The notes under the pieces were generated by a model. The model saw only the letters and a list, made by a program, of their open reading frames with translations, did no database searches and was not told the DNA's origin. The position numbers and the translations under genes were made by a program. DNA of 13,159 bases, from assembly GCA_041552135.1 (NCBI GenBank), contig JBFELL010000077.1, positions 1-13,159 of the forward strand, read 5' to 3'. Numbering within the stretch: the first letter of the stretch is position 1; each line of letters starts with the position of its first letter. Origin of the DNA: SZUA-186 sp041552135 (GTDB lineage Bacteria > Pseudomonadota > Gammaproteobacteria > UBA9214). Positions 12,297-13,159 of the stretch are shown in pieces.

Positions 12297-13159
12297 ATGC
12301 AGCTGAAGCCAGAGCAACTCGATGCCCATCTGCGCAAGCAGCTTGCGCCGGTGTATTTCATCAGCGGTGATGAACCGCTGCGCGTCATGGAGGCGGCGGA
12401 TGCCGTGCGTGCCGCGGCGCGCGCCCGCGGCTATGACGAGCGCGAGGTGCTGTCGGTCGAGGCCGGCTTTGACTGGGGCAGCCTGCATTCGGCTGCCGGC
12501 AGCCTGTCGCTGTTCTGCGAGCGTCGCCTGGTCGACCTGCGACTGCCGGGTGGCAAGCCCGGCGATGCGGGCTCGAAGGCGCTGCGGGCCTGGGCCGAGC
12601 GGCCGCCGGAGGATACGCTGCTGCTGGTCACTGCCGGCAAACTGGATCCGGGTGCACGCAAGGGCAAGTGGGTGCAGGCGCTCGACGGGGCCGGTGTGGT
12701 TGTGTTTGTCTGGCCGCTGGACGCACAGCAATACCCGTCCTGGGTGAAGGCACGCATGCAGCAACGCGGGCTGGAACCCACCGCCGGGGCCGTGGCGCTG
12801 CTGGCCGGGCGGGTCGAGGGCAACCTGCTTGCCTGTATGCAGGAAATCGACAAGCTGTATCTGCTGCGCGGTGCCGGCCCCGTCGATGCAGAGGATATCG
12901 CCGCGGCAGTCGCCGACAGCGCCCGCTTCGATATCTTCGGCATGGTGGATGCGGCACTGGCCGGCGAGGGTGCCCGCAGTGTCCGTATGCTGCAGGGCCT
13001 GCGTGGCGAGGGTACGCCGCCTGCGGTGGTGCTGTGGGCGCTGGCAAGGGAGGTCCGGCAGCTGGCGGCGATGGCGCGCCAGGTCGGCGCTGGCCAGGCG
13101 GTGCCGAAGGTGCTGGCGCAGTACCGCGTCTGGCAGAACCGCACGTCCGTGGTCGGCAA
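12297..13159 (+). CDS. holA: DNA polymerase III delta subunit (HolA), 3'-truncated by the window edge
   Basis: Delta is the clamp-loader subunit that opens the beta sliding clamp. The frame begins MQLKPEQLDAHLRKQLAPVYFISGDEPLRVMEAADAVR at ATG 12297, where the E. coli protein also begins, and stays open for 287 codons to the edge. Recognisable family features are the ISGDEPL segment (residues 22–28), the VEGNLLACMQEIDKLYLL region that packs domain II, and ARFDIFGMVDAALAG opening the C-terminal collar domain. E. coli HolA has 343 residues, so about 55 residues are probably missing here. It starts 12 bases after the lptE stop with no obvious Shine-Dalgarno, suggesting reinitiation. Confidence 0.95.
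   Translation, partial: MQLKPEQLDAHLRKQLAPVYFISGDEPLRVMEAADAVRAAARARGYDEREVLSVEAGFDWGSLHSAAGSLSLFCERRLVDLRLPGGKPGDAGSKALRAWAERPPEDTLLLVTAGKLDPGARKGKWVQALDGAGVVVFVWPLDAQQYPSWVKARMQQRGLEPTAGAVALLAGRVEGNLLACMQEIDKLYLLRGAGPVDAEDIAAAVADSARFDIFGMVDAALAGEGARSVRMLQGLRGEGTPPAVVLWALAREVRQLAAMARQVGAGQAVPKVLAQYRVWQNRTSVVG

Overview
The window is G+C-rich chromosomal DNA from a gammaproteobacterium. It holds the core cluster miaB–ybeZ–ybeY–corC–lnt, followed by leuS–lptE–holA with ybeL divergent from leuS. This is close to the E. coli order around ybeZ/ybeY/ybeX/lnt and ybeL/leuS/lptE/holA. The proteins look gammaproteobacterial (an LptE with lipobox, a YbeL/DUF1451 zinc ribbon), but gene order and LeuRS architecture differ from enteric bacteria. 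My guess is a free-living lineage such as a Chromatiales-like group; that is inference from style only.

Layout. Bases 1–315 are the 3' five-sixths of RNase P RNA (rnpB), cut at its 5' end by the window edge. Bases 316–664 are non-coding and hold palindromic and tandem repeats plus a candidate promoter. Bases 665–7899 are a plus-strand run: miaB, ybeZ (phoH-like), ybeY, a receptor-phosphatase gene not normally found here, corC (ybeX) and lnt. Bases 7900–8148 are non-coding and carry a second copy of the palindromic element, between convergent genes. Bases 8149–9148 are two minus-strand genes: a probably exported Dabb-domain protein and ybeL. The divergent gap 9149–9292 precedes leuS, lptE and holA on the plus strand; holA runs off the right edge.

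How the genes relate. RNase P, MiaB, YbeZ, YbeY, YbeX/CorC and LeuRS all touch RNA maturation or translation. Lnt acylates lipoproteins, and LptE in this window is one of its expected substrates. HolA is the clamp-loader delta subunit.

The least ordinary items are two. First, a predicted inner-membrane protein joins a periplasmic solute-binding sensor to a cytoplasmic SpoIIE/RsbU-type phosphatase, inserted between ybeY and corC without a visible kinase or STAS partner. Second, two intergenic regions each carry a 67-bp element made of two facing palindromes with identical internal spacing. It resembles a REPIN, and its left palindrome fits the neisserial dRS3 pattern. I saw no complete transposon, CRISPR array, tRNA gene or phage gene.
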